From Halomonas alkalicola (GTDB taxonomy: Bacteria; Pseudomonadota; Gammaproteobacteria; Pseudomonadales; Halomonadaceae), in NCBI RefSeq assembly GCF_030704205.1, contig NZ_CP131913.1:2170001-2234000 (forward strand): DNA of 64,000 bases, given 5' to 3'. Below the pieces are notes generated by a model. The model saw only the letters and a list, made by a program, of their open reading frames with translations. It searched no databases and was not told where the DNA came from. Each line of letters opens with the position of its first letter. The first letter of the stretch is position 1. Positions 34,369 to 43,700 of this stretch are shown here, piece by piece. The position numbers were made by a program, and so were the translations under genes.

Positions 34369-34791
34369 TCAGTCGCCGAGGCGAACGGCGGCACCGCCGA
34401 ACAGCAGGCTACGCGGGTTGTCGACGGGGCGCGCGGCCATCAGCCGCTGGATGCCGACGCCGCAGCGCGCGATGGTCCAGATCAGGCAGGCGGTGAAGAA
34501 ACCGTAGCCCAGCACCCAGGAGGCCCAGGCGGGGGCGCCGATCCAGCCCAGCAGGTTCCAGGCCGCGAGGGCGATGGCGCCGCCCAGGGCCCCCAGCCAG
34601 AAGGTGCGGATCTGGAACAGCAGGTGGCTGTCGGCCATGGGCGGGACGCGGCCGCGCCGGATATGGGCGATTACTACGCCGATGGGAGCGGTGATCACCG
34701 CCATGATGCTGCCCAGGTAGAGCACGTAGATGGCCGCGGCCAGGCCACGGCCCCGGGTGTCGGGTGCGAGGGTGGTGTCGGTGTGGGACAT
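34369..34791 (-). CDS. DUF4870-like membrane protein
   Basis: A 140-residue protein with three helices and the arrangement of DUF4870/Tic20-like proteins: AAIYVLYLGSIMAVITAPIGVVIAHIRR, then FQIRTFWLGALGGAI. The function of the family is unknown. ATG at 34791 with AGGAG upstream; 12 bp before the next gene. A degenerate NsrR-like half-site (ATGCATT near 34827-34833) lies about 35 bp upstream and is too weak to call an operator. Confidence 0.65.
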   Translation of the reverse strand: MSHTDTTLAPDTRGRGLAAAIYVLYLGSIMAVITAPIGVVIAHIRRGRVPPMADSHLLFQIRTFWLGALGGAIALAAWNLLGWIGAPAWASWVLGYGFFTACLIWTIARCGVGIQRLMAARPVDNPRSLLFGGAAVRLGD

Positions 34792-34910
34792 GTCGCCTTG
34801 GCTCCTGTCGAGTGCTGCCTGATTTGATGCATTCTGGATACTACTATGACGCCCGCATCCGCCGGCGTCTTTGTCGGAAATCAAGGTCGCGGACGGTGAG
34901 GCCGGAAACG

Positions 34911-34946
34911 GCTGCGCCCGGCGGGGCCGGGCGGGCCGGGCGCAGC
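34911..34946 (-). terminator. Intrinsic-type hairpin after narK
   Basis: A 12-bp stem GCTGCGCCCGGC/GCCGGGCGCAGC with a 12-base loop, 24 bp past the stop of the minus-strand transporter at 34970. Confidence 0.55.
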
Positions 34947-34969
34947 GGGTCGGGTGGTGGGTGTGAGCG

Positions 34970-36469
34970 TCAGGCCTTGCCTTCGGCCTTCAGCTGCTCC
35001 TGCTCCTCGATCATCTTGTCCACCGAGGAGAGGTAGTACTCGTCGGCGAAGCCGCTCTCCGGCTCCTTGAGCCAGATGAAGCAGACCAGCCAGCTGAGGA
35101 AGGCGCCGGCGGCCAGGATGTAGAAGAACTGGGTCGGGGTGACGAAGGTGAAGATGGTCAGGTAGACCACCGCCCCCACGTTGCCGTAGGCGCCGGCCAT
35201 GCCGGAGATCTGGCCGGTGATGCGGCGCTTGATCGAGGGGATGATGCCGAAGGTGGCGCCCTCGGAGCCCTGCACGAAGAAGGAGGTGAAGATGGTGATG
35301 GCGATGGCCAGGATGAGCGGCCAGGTCTCGTTCATCATGCCCATCAGGGTGAAGCCGATGCCGATGCCGAACATGTAGCTGAGCATCACGAAGCGCCGGT
35401 TGCCCATGCGGTCGGAGACCGCGCCGCCCATGGGGCGCGCCACCAGGTTGACGAAGGCGAAGGACGAGGCGATCAGGCCGGCGGCCGCGGCGGTCAGCCC
35501 CCAGGTCTGCTCGAAGAACATCGGCAGCATGGAGATCACCGCCAGCTCCGCGCCGAAGTTGGCGAAGTAGGTGGTGTTGAGCGCGGCCACGCTGTTGAAG
35601 TGGTACTTGTCGTCCTCCGGCACGCCCTTCTTCAGGATCGGCACGTTGACGCGGATGATCTGCACCACCTGGTAGATGACGATCGCCAGGATCGCCAGGT
35701 AGGAGATCACCGCCGCTGTCATGGACATGAAGCCCATGTCCTGAATCCGCCACACCAGGATGGCGAGACAGCCCACCAGCGGGATGGTCCAAAGGATCAG
35801 CTTGATCATGTCGCCCCAGCTGCTGACCTCCATGGCCAGCGCCTTGCGGGTCTTGCGGTGGGAGGTGGCGGAGGGGCCGTCGGTGATGGCAAACCAGTAG
35901 TAGACGCCGTAGGCGGCCATCACGAAGGCGCTCTGGGCGATGGCCCAGCGCCAGCCCTCGTCGCCGCCGTACCAGACGATGGCGATGGTGGGCAGGGTCA
36001 TGGCGGCGGCGGCGGAGCCGAAGTTGCCCCAGCCGGCGTAGAAGCCCTCGGCGAAGCCGATGTGCTTGGGCTTGAACCACAGCGCGGTCATGTGGATGCC
36101 GACCACGAAGCTGGCGCCGATGGAGCTCAGCACCAGGCGCGCGACCAGCAGTTGGGTGAAGGAGTTGCCGAAGGCGAAGGCCAGGGCGGGAATCGCCATG
36201 GTCACCATCAGGATCGAGAAGACCCGACGGGGGCCGAAGCGGTCCAGCGCCATGCCGACGATGATGCGCGCCGGGATGGTCAGCGCCACGTTGCAGATGG
36301 CAAAGAGGCGGATATGGTCCTGGGTCAGCCAGTCGACGTCGCGCAGCATGCTGGTGGCCAGCGGCGCCATGTTGAACCAGACGTAGAAGGTGATGAAGAA
36401 CGCGATCCAGGTCAGGTGCAGGGCCCTGATCTCAGGAGTGCGTACCTTGAAGAGGTCAGCGACTTTCAT
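34970..36469 (-). CDS. narK: NarK-family nitrate/nitrite transporter (NarK1-type, MFS)
   Basis: A 499-residue, 12-helix MFS protein of the nitrate/nitrite porter family. The N-terminus (LHLTWIAFFITFYVWFNMAPL) and GNFGSAAAAMTLPT resemble the NarK1 type thought to import nitrate with protons; the second signature GGAVSDRMGNRR and GAYGNVGAVVYL is also present. It pairs with the NarK2-type gene upstream, with a Usp gene between, on one probable transcript. Assignment to type is from sequence memory, not from an alignment. Confidence 0.88.
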   Translation of the reverse strand: MKVADLFKVRTPEIRALHLTWIAFFITFYVWFNMAPLATSMLRDVDWLTQDHIRLFAICNVALTIPARIIVGMALDRFGPRRVFSILMVTMAIPALAFAFGNSFTQLLVARLVLSSIGASFVVGIHMTALWFKPKHIGFAEGFYAGWGNFGSAAAAMTLPTIAIVWYGGDEGWRWAIAQSAFVMAAYGVYYWFAITDGPSATSHRKTRKALAMEVSSWGDMIKLILWTIPLVGCLAILVWRIQDMGFMSMTAAVISYLAILAIVIYQVVQIIRVNVPILKKGVPEDDKYHFNSVAALNTTYFANFGAELAVISMLPMFFEQTWGLTAAAAGLIASSFAFVNLVARPMGGAVSDRMGNRRFVMLSYMFGIGIGFTLMGMMNETWPLILAIAITIFTSFFVQGSEGATFGIIPSIKRRITGQISGMAGAYGNVGAVVYLTIFTFVTPTQFFYILAAGAFLSWLVCFIWLKEPESGFADEYYLSSVDKMIEEQEQLKAEGKA

Positions 36470-36527
36470 GGTGAAGTCATCCTTTAAGCGAAGGACGTGA
36501 TGACACGGACAAGGGAATCCTCTCCGC

Positions 36528-36986
36528 CTAGGGGCTGGGGAAGATCAGCAGCGGGACCTCGGCGCGGCGGGCCAGGAAGGAGCTGACGCTGCCGAAGGTC
36601 ATGTAGTCGAGCTCGTCGACGAAGTAGCTCAGCGACTGGGCGATGATGCCGCCGTCGGGCTTCTGGCTGTGGCGTGCCATCACCAGCAGGTCGGGGGCCA
36701 GCTTGCGGGTGGCCTCGAGCAGCTGCTTGCGGGGATCCCCCTCGGCGATATGTACTTCCGTTTCGCAGCCCTCGGCCTCGGCGAACGTCTTGGCCTCGGC
36801 CAGGGCGGCGGTCAGCTCCTGGACCTCCTCCTGGAAGAGATCCTCGTTGGCGTCGGTATAGTCCCGGGGGTTCTCGGCCACCGCCACCAGCAGCAGCCTG
36901 GGCTGGGTGCAGCGGAACATCTCGACGGCCTGGGCCAGGCAGAGCTTGGCGTTTCGGGAGCCGTCATAGGCGACCATGATCTTCAT
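36528..36986 (-). CDS. Universal stress protein (UspA family)
   Basis: A single-domain Usp of 152 residues: MKIMVAYDGSRNAKLCLAQA at the N-terminus, HIAEGDPRKQLLEATRKLAPDLLVMARHS in the middle and SVSSFLARRAEVPLLIF at the end. The nucleotide-binding G-2x-G-9x-G(S/T) motif is not well preserved, so ATP binding is doubtful. AAGGAG precedes the start. It sits between two narK genes, an arrangement seen in other denitrifiers, and is probably expressed with them without oxygen. Confidence 0.88.
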   Translation of the reverse strand: MKIMVAYDGSRNAKLCLAQAVEMFRCTQPRLLLVAVAENPRDYTDANEDLFQEEVQELTAALAEAKTFAEAEGCETEVHIAEGDPRKQLLEATRKLAPDLLVMARHSQKPDGGIIAQSLSYFVDELDYMTFGSVSSFLARRAEVPLLIFPSP

Positions 36987-37071
36987 GGGACTCTCCTTGG
37001 CTGGAGTCGGGGCCTGTGGTGGGTATCGCGGCGACCGGCCCTGGCCGGCCGCCGGATGGACGGTAGCGGCG

Positions 37072-38664
37072 TTACGGGTTCTTCACGTAGGCGTTCCTGC
37101 GCAGGTAGAACCACCAGTTGATCACCAGGCAGACCGCATAGAAGATCGCGAAGCCGTACATGGCGAGCTCGGGCGTGCCGGCGCGGATCTGGTCGCCCAT
37201 CCCCACCGGGGCGATGAAGGCGCCGTAGGCGGCCACCGCGGAGGTCCAGCCCAGCACCGGGCCCTTCTGCTGGGCATCGAAGATCACCCCGATGCTGCGG
37301 AAGGTGGAGCCGTTGCCGATGCCGCTGGCGGCGAACAGGATCACGAACATGATCATGAAGATCGCGAAGTAGCTGTTCGGGTCGGTGGAGTTGTAGGCCA
37401 GCATCATCACGTAGCCGGTGACGGCGGAGGCCACCACCATGATCACCGAGATGATCTGGGTGACGATGGAGCCGCCCACCTTGTCGGAGATCCAGCCGCC
37501 TACCGGGCGGATCAGGGCGCCCACGAAGGGACCGATCCAGGCCCAGGTGAGGGCGCTGGGGCCGTCGGGGTTGGCGACGCGGGTGACGGTGCCGTCGGCG
37601 GCTACCTCCATCATGTTGCCGAAGATGACGTTGATGGAGAGGGGCAGGGCGGCGGAGAAGCCGATGAAGGAGCCGAAGGTCAGGATGTAGAGGACGGTCA
37701 TCGACCAGGTGTGCTTGTTCGAGAAGATCGCGAACTGCTTCTGGATATTGGGCTTGATATCGCCGGGAATCGGGCGCAGCAGCACCAGGGTCAGCACGAT
37801 GGTCAGCGGCAGGGCGACCCACATGCCCAGCAGGTTGAGGGCGAACATGCCGATGATGCTGGCGACCGCGCCCACGGCGTAGAGGCCGAGGATCTTGCCG
37901 AAGGCCTGGGCAGGGCTGCCCGGGGCCGGCGTGATGGTGCGCAGGTTGTTCATGCCGAACCAGCCGGCGAAGGCCAGCGGGATCAGGAAGACCAGCCAGA
38001 CGAAGCCGGCATTCTGGATCCAGGTGTCGGTGCCCGCCTCGATGCGGCCGATCAGGGTGCCGCTGGCGTTCTGCAGCTCCATGGGGCCGCCGGCGATCAC
38101 GCCGAAGATGCCCACGGTCATCACCAGCGGGATCAGGATCTGCATGGAGGTGACGCCGAAGTTGCCGAGGCCGGCGTTCATGCCCAGGGCATAGCCTTGC
38201 TGCTTCTTCGGGTAGAAGGTGGAGATGTTGCTCATGGAGGCGGCGAAGTTGCCGCCGCCGATGCCGGAGAGCAGCGCCAGGGCCTGGAATACCCACAGCG
38301 GCGTTTCGGGGTTCATCAGCGCGAAGCCGGTCCCCGCGGCGGGGATCATCAGCAGGGCGGTGGTCAGGAAGATGGTGTTGCGCCCGCCGGCGATGCGGAT
38401 CATGAACGAGGCCGGGATGCGCAGGGTGGCACCGGAGAGGCCCGCCAGCGCCGTCAGGGTGAACAGCTCGCTCACGGTGAACGGGAAGCCGAGGTTCTGC
38501 ATCTGGGTGGTGATCATCCCCCACATCATCCAGACGGCAAAGCCCATCAAAAGGCTCGGGATGGAGATCCACAGGTTGCGATTGGCAACCCGCTTGCCCT
38601 CCTTCTCCCAGAACTCCTCGTTCTCGACATCCCAGTGTTCGATGTCGGCATTCTTCCTGGTCAT
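37072..38664 (-). CDS. narK: NarK-family nitrate/nitrite antiporter (NarK2-type, MFS)
   Basis: A 530-residue MFS protein. The hydrophilic lead (ENEEFWEKEGKRVANRNLWISIPSLLMGFAVWMMWG) is the E. coli NarK-type N-terminus, and GGGNFAASMSNISTFYP and GWISDKVGGSIV are porter signatures. It probably exchanges nitrate for nitrite. I chose the ATG at 38664, with AAGGGGAT upstream. It is the first gene of narK-usp-narK, with an excellent FNR box about 50 bp upstream and NarL-like heptamers further up. Confidence 0.9.
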   Translation of the reverse strand: MTRKNADIEHWDVENEEFWEKEGKRVANRNLWISIPSLLMGFAVWMMWGMITTQMQNLGFPFTVSELFTLTALAGLSGATLRIPASFMIRIAGGRNTIFLTTALLMIPAAGTGFALMNPETPLWVFQALALLSGIGGGNFAASMSNISTFYPKKQQGYALGMNAGLGNFGVTSMQILIPLVMTVGIFGVIAGGPMELQNASGTLIGRIEAGTDTWIQNAGFVWLVFLIPLAFAGWFGMNNLRTITPAPGSPAQAFGKILGLYAVGAVASIIGMFALNLLGMWVALPLTIVLTLVLLRPIPGDIKPNIQKQFAIFSNKHTWSMTVLYILTFGSFIGFSAALPLSINVIFGNMMEVAADGTVTRVANPDGPSALTWAWIGPFVGALIRPVGGWISDKVGGSIVTQIISVIMVVASAVTGYVMMLAYNSTDPNSYFAIFMIMFVILFAASGIGNGSTFRSIGVIFDAQQKGPVLGWTSAVAAYGAFIAPVGMGDQIRAGTPELAMYGFAIFYAVCLVINWWFYLRRNAYVKNP

Positions 38665-38713
38665 GGCGTATCCCCTTGAGGTCCAGCGGTGTGCTCGTGG
38701 TGCCCGATAGCGG

Positions 38714-38727
38714 TTGACCGGTATCAA
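38714..38727. promoter_or_regulatory. FNR/Dnr box at the narK promoter
   Basis: TTGACCGGTATCAA fits TTGAT-N4-ATCAA at 9 of 10 positions; it is 50 bp before the narK start. Confidence 0.7.
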
Positions 38728-38805
38728 GGGCAGGAGCTCTGGGGCAAAGATACGCCGCCGTACGGGCGCGCGAAACGTGGCCCAGGCGGCCGCCAGGCGG
38801 GGGGA

Positions 38806-38821
38806 TACCTCCAGGGAGGTA
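38806..38821. promoter_or_regulatory. NarL-type 7-2-7 palindrome
   Basis: TACCTCC-AG-GGAGGTA is a perfect inverted repeat of two heptamers two bases apart, the arrangement NarL binds (consensus TACYYMT; 6 of 7 per half). A further heptamer GGAGGTA is at 38913-38919. They lie between narK and the narL remnant. Confidence 0.6.
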
Positions 38822-38939
38822 GGGGGGGATAATCTACAGGTGACTGTTTATGAAAGGCTTTGTGGCGGGGAGGGGGGGGCGGCGGGGGGCTGGCGGTGCC
38901 CCCGGATTATTTGGAGGTATCCACACAGAACCGCCCCGG

Positions 38940-39107
38940 CTAGCGGTCTACCCCCTCCTGCACCGCCCACACCGCGGCCTCCACTCGCGAGCGCAGGTTG
39001 AGCTTCTTGAGCAGGTGCTTGACGTGGACCTTGACCGTGCCTTCGGTGATGTCGAGCTTGCGGGCGATCATCTTGTTGGAGAGGCCGCCGGCCAGCTCGC
39101 GCAGGAT
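38940..39107 (-). pseudogene. narL: C-terminal remnant of narL (LuxR-type HTH only)
   Basis: Minus-strand codons ending at the stop 38940-38942 read [18 protein letters not shown], then [20 protein letters not shown] and [17 protein letters not shown], an almost textbook NarL DNA-binding domain. Homology stops at about 39107, where AT-rich foreign sequence begins, so the receiver domain and two thirds of the gene are missing. The cut marks the left end of the defence island. The rest of narL (and probably narX) may lie beyond the right edge of the window. Confidence 0.88.
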
Positions 39108-39264
39108 AAAGCATATCTATGCCTATCTATGCAGATCAATTCGGTTGAAAGCAGCGTGGTACCTCTATATATTGATCAGTCAATGTAGTGTAGGGCGGTT
39201 CCGCCCATGAGACCGTGCCGCCTCAGATAAGGTGGCAACACCATCGCCCATAGGAAGCGAAAAC
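39108..39264. other. Left end of the defence island: repeats and hairpins
   Basis: A low-GC junction sequence with a 9-bp direct repeat TATCTATGC (39114-39122 and 39124-39132, 10-bp spacing), an inverted repeat ATTGA-TCAG-TCAAT (39171-39184), a small perfect hairpin GGGCGG-TT-CCGCCC (39193-39206), and TGCCGCCT/AGGTGGCA (39216-39237). It may contain the attachment remnant and the operator and promoter of the following HTH gene. Confidence 0.45.
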
Positions 39265-39474
39265 ATGGCCGAGATGGAAGATCGCTGGTTATCCGTAGAC
39301 GAAATAGGCAAGCACCTCGGTGTCAGCAATGACACCGTGTACCGCTGGATCGACAAGCACGCAATGCCCGCCCACCGTATGGGGCGTTTTTGGAAGTTCA
39401 AAAAAGTCGAAGTGGATGAGTGGGTCAAGGGCGGTGGCGCCGCCGAGACGAGCAAGGGTGAGCGTTCCGAATGA
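39265..39474 (+). CDS. Excisionase/MerR-like helix-turn-helix protein
   Basis: A 69-residue DNA-binding protein: RWLSVDEIGKHLGVSNDTVY, RWIDKHAMPAHRMGRFWKFKKVEVDEW is the pattern of the excisionase-family HTH (HTH_17). The ATG at 39265 has AGGA upstream. Its stop overlaps the brxA start (ATGA, 39471-39474), so it belongs to the BREX operon and could regulate it or be a former integration gene of the island. It is not the WYL-type BrxR. Confidence 0.8.
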   Translation: MAEMEDRWLSVDEIGKHLGVSNDTVYRWIDKHAMPAHRMGRFWKFKKVEVDEWVKGGGAAETSKGERSE

Positions 39475-40085
39475 CCCAAGGCCGGTATCGCATCTCCTTC
39501 ACGTCCGGCAGCCTGTATCACCGCGAATCGGTGAAGCTGGCCGAGCTGTACCTGTCGCTCCGTGACTGGGATGAGGTGCGTGCTCAAGCGATGCATGACA
39601 ACCTGCTACAGGCCAGAACGGAAAGCACGGCAAAGCGCACCTGTAGAGAGGCGATTGCACGCCTGAAGACGTTGACCGAAAGCGAACGGACTTTCCTGGC
39701 CGAGGCAAACCACCAGGACCAGGCTCACCTTCTGTGGGTTGCCGTGTGCCGACTGTACCGCTTTATCGCGGACTTTGCGGTGGAAGTGCTACACGAACGG
39801 TTTGTCGCGATGAAGCTGGATCTCAGTTTTGAGGATTTCGATGCCTTCTATAACCGTAAATCGGAATGGCATGACGAGCTTGATAATGCCAGCGCCTCAA
39901 CGCGCGATAAATTGCGGCAGGTCCTGTTCAGAATGCTGCGGGAGGCAGGGTTGTTAGCTAAGGACAAAACCATAAACGCAGTTCTGCTAAGCCCCAGGCT
40001 GGTTGAGTTGCTGCGTCAGAACAATCCTGACGAGTTTTTCTACTTCCCAGTCTATGAATCCGATATCAGGGGGATGTCAGCTTGA
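39471..40085 (+). CDS. brxA: BREX protein BrxA (DUF1819)
   Basis: BrxA is a small DNA-binding protein conserved in type 1 BREX. The 204-residue product begins RYRISFTSGSLYHRESVKLAELYL and contains the family's RLYRFIADFAVEVLHERF and the C-terminal NPDEFFYFPVYE. It is translationally coupled to the HTH gene upstream (4-bp overlap) and to brxB downstream. Confidence 0.93.
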   Translation: MTQGRYRISFTSGSLYHRESVKLAELYLSLRDWDEVRAQAMHDNLLQARTESTAKRTCREAIARLKTLTESERTFLAEANHQDQAHLLWVAVCRLYRFIADFAVEVLHERFVAMKLDLSFEDFDAFYNRKSEWHDELDNASASTRDKLRQVLFRMLREAGLLAKDKTINAVLLSPRLVELLRQNNPDEFFYFPVYESDIRGMSA

Positions 40086-40693
40086 GAAAGGACATTGCCA
40101 AAATGCCGATGCAGGAGCGACTACAGCACCTGTTTAGCGTGGTTTCCGGCCAGCGGTTCCTGAACAAACAGGGGCTGGGTAATGAAGTGCCTTTCTTCAT
40201 CTGTCCCTACCGGCCTGAAGAAGCGGTCGAAATGGAGCGTCTTCAGCGGCAGTTGGTTAACCGGCTGGAGCAGGCGGGCATCCGGATCCTGAGTATCAAT
40301 CTGTACGACCTGGCCGTCGATATTTTGAAAGACAGAGACATCTGGGAGCAGGTGTTGGAGCTCGAGCCCACGGTCTCAAAGGATCAACTGAAAGAACTGC
40401 TACAGGGAGTGCTGGACCCGGAAGCCCATTTGGTGCCCGCTATTGCGGCAAAACTCCAGTCCGTTGAGTTTGACGTGCTGTTTCTCTCAGGGGTGGGCGA
40501 GGTTTTCCCCTACATACGCTCCCACAACGTGCTTAACAACTTGCAGAGCACCGCCAAAGACCAGCCAACGGTGATGTTCTTCCCGGGCTCCTATACCCAC
40601 TCGCTGGAAACCGGTGCATCGCTGGATCTGTTCGGCAGGCTGCATGACGACAAGTACTACCGTGCGTTCAACATCTTTCATTACGAAGCCTGA
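40082..40693 (+). CDS. brxB: BREX protein BrxB (DUF1788)
   Basis: A 203-residue protein with the DUF1788 pattern: VPFFICPYRPEEAVEMERLQ, VLFLSGVGEVFPYIRSHNVLNNLQ and the ending FNIFHYEA. Its biochemical role is unknown, but it is needed for BREX defence in studied systems. The TTG at 40082 overlaps the brxA stop and follows AGGGGGAT; an ATG at 40103 is the alternative start. Confidence 0.92.
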   Translation: MRKDIAKMPMQERLQHLFSVVSGQRFLNKQGLGNEVPFFICPYRPEEAVEMERLQRQLVNRLEQAGIRILSINLYDLAVDILKDRDIWEQVLELEPTVSKDQLKELLQGVLDPEAHLVPAIAAKLQSVEFDVLFLSGVGEVFPYIRSHNVLNNLQSTAKDQPTVMFFPGSYTHSLETGASLDLFGRLHDDKYYRAFNIFHYEA

Positions 40694-40736
40694 GCGGACG
40701 ATACGATTCGAGGCGTAATCATTAAGGGAAAGTACA

Positions 40737-43700
40737 ATGACATTGAAGAATATTTTTCTAAAGCCCGTTGACCGCCCCATTGAAGGCGTTATCAAAGCCG
40801 ACGATGAAGCCAGTCTTCGCCTCGAAATTGAAGAATACGTACTGACCAACGAAGTTGAGAAACGCCTCGAAGAGTTCCTGGACGCTTACAACAATTACGA
40901 AGGGGCCAACGGTGTATGGGTCTCCGGCTTCTTCGGGTCCGGTAAGTCTCACCTGCTCAAAATGCTGGCCCTTTTGCTTGAAAACCGGGAAATGGACGGT
41001 GCTACAACCCTGGGCCTGTTCCTTCCCAAGTGCAGCGAGAATGAAATTCTCCGGGGCGACCTGAAGCGAGCTGTCTCAATTCCGGCGAAGAGCATTCTGT
41101 TCAACATCGATCAGAAAGCCGATGTCATCAGCAAAACCCAGATCGATGCGCTTCTGGCCGTGTTCGTTAAAGTCTTCGACGAAATGTGCGGCTACTACGG
41201 CAAACAAGGGCACATTGCCCAGTTTGAGCGCGATCTGGACGGCCGTGGCCTGTACGAACAATTCAAAGCCGAGTACGAGACCATCGCCGGCCGCCCCTGG
41301 CAGAAAGGCCGGGAGCAAGCCCTTCTGGAAGGCCCGAATATTGCCCAAGCCTACGCCGCTGTGACCGGTGGCGACCCGCAGTCGGCAGCGGGCATTCTGG
41401 ACAAGTACCGCAGCGAATACCGAGTCTCGATTGAAGACTTCGCGGACAATGTGAATGCCTATATCGAGAAGCAGGCAAAAGAGGGTGGCCACAAAGAGTT
41501 CCGCCTGAACTTCTTTGTGGACGAGGTCGGCCAGTACATTGCCGACAACACCAAGCTGATGACCAACCTGCAAACCATTGCCGAGAGCCTCGCCACCAAG
41601 TGTCGGGGCCGGGCCTGGATTATCGTCACCGCCCAGGAAGAAATGAAAAACGTGGTTGGCGAAATGGGCAAGCAGCAGGGCAACGACTTCTCGAAAATTC
41701 AGGCACGGTTCAATAACCGCATGAAGCTGTCCAGCGCGGACGTGGCGGAGGTTATCCAGAAGCGCCTGCTAACCAAGACCGAAGAAGGCGTCAATCAGCT
41801 GTCGGACGTCTACCACGCACAGGCGAACAACTTCAAAACCCTCTTTGACTTCGCGGATGGATCGGCTACCTACCGGAACTTCCGGGACAGGGACCACTTC
41901 ATCCACAGCTACCCCTTCGTCCCCTACCAGTTCGCGCTGTTTCAATCGGCGATCCAGAACCTGTCGCAGCACAACGCCTTCGAGGGTAAACACAGTTCCG
42001 TCGGTGAACGCTCCATGCTAGGGGTTTTCCAGCAGGTGGCCATCCACATCGGCAACCATGAGGTGGGCCAGCTGGCCACCTTTGACCTGATGTTTGAAGG
42101 CATCCGCTCTGCACTGAAATCACAAATACAGCGGGCGATTATTCAGGCAGAGAACCACCTCGATAATGCCTTCGCCGTCCGGCTGCTGAAGGCCCTGTTC
42201 CTGGTCAAATATGTCAAGGAATTCAAGTCCACGGTGCGTAACCTTTGCGTGCTGATGCTGGATGCCTTCGATCAGGATCTGCCGGCACTTCGCACCAAGG
42301 TCGAGGAAGCCCTGAGCCTTCTGGAGCAACAGACCTACATACAGCGCAACGGGGACCAGTACGAGTACCTGACGGACGAGGAAAAGGACGTCGAGCAGGA
42401 GATCAAGAACACAGAGGTTGAGTCATCGGACGTTGCGGACGAGCTGGAAAAGATCGTTTTCGACTTTGTTATAAAACAGCGCAAAATCCGCTATGACGCC
42501 GGCTCCTCCCAGAACCAGGGGCAGGACTACTCCTATTCGCGCAAACTGGATGATCGTCTGCATGGGCGTGAATACGAGCTCTCGATCAATGTCATCAGTC
42601 CGTTCCACGAGCATACTGACAACGAGCAGATGCTCCGTACAGCCTCGACCTACAAGGCGGACGAGCTGTTCGTGCTCATGCCGTCGGACGAGCGCCTGGT
42701 GCGGGACCTGCTCATGTTCAAGCGCACCGAAAAATACATCAAGCAGAACATCTCCGTTACCCAGCAGGAAGCCGTCAAGCGGATCCTGAATGACAAGGGC
42801 TTTCAGAACCGTGAGCGCGAGGCCAGGCTCCGGCAGCAGGTTCAGACCCTCATTGGCAAGTCCAAGTTGCTCATTGGCGGCGCTGATGTGGAAGTGGCGA
42901 ATGAGGACCCCCAGACCCGCATTATTCGGGGCTTCCATGAGCTGATTTCACGGGCTTACCCGAACCTCCGCATGTTGCGCGGCGTTTCCTACACGGTAAA
43001 CGACATCAGCAATTGCCTCAACCGTACAGACGATGGCCTTTTCGGTAACGACGCCACGGCCCTGGCGGAATCCGAGCAGGAGGTGCTGGCGTTCATTCAG
43101 AGCAACAACCGGGGCGGTGTTCGCACCACCTTGAAGAGCCTGCTGGAAAAGTTCGAACGCAAACCCTACGGCTGGTATTACGCCGCGATTCTCTGCACGC
43201 TGGCCAACCTTTGTGCCCGTGGCAAGGTGGAAGTTCGTCTCGACGGTAATATCCTGGAGGACAGCGAGCTGGAGCGCGCTCTGCGTAACACTCACGGCCA
43301 CGGCAACGTGGTGCTGGAACCACAGATTGAGTTCACCGCCTCTCAGGTCCGAGTCCTCAAGTCGTTCTACGAGGACTTCTTCGACAGCCCGCCCCGCACC
43401 AGCGAAGCCAAGGCCCTGGGTAAAGAGGCCGGCGAAGCCTTCCAGGACATGTACCACGACCTGGATCGGCGGATAGCGCAAGTCGATCAGTACCCGTTTC
43501 TCAATGCCTTGAAACCTGCCCTGGTGACGCTGAAAGAGGTCTGCGGAAAGCCCTACACCTGGCACCTGACGGAATTGGGCAAGCAGGAAGACCAACTGCT
43601 GGACCTGAAAGAGGATGTCATCGACCCCATCCGCAAGTTTATGGGCGGTTCACAAAAAGACATCTACAACCAGGCTCGGTCCTTCCTGCAGAGCCAGGAG

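Noticed and set aside
34824..34846. NsrR-like site upstream of the DUF4870-like gene
   Set aside because: Only one half-site (GATGCATT) fits; the other half has too many mismatches to count.
39171..39184. ATTGATCAGTCAAT as another FNR/Dnr box
   Set aside because: The half-sites are spaced too closely (12-bp core TTGA-N4-TCAA rather than 14), so it is more likely an operator for the HTH protein or chance.
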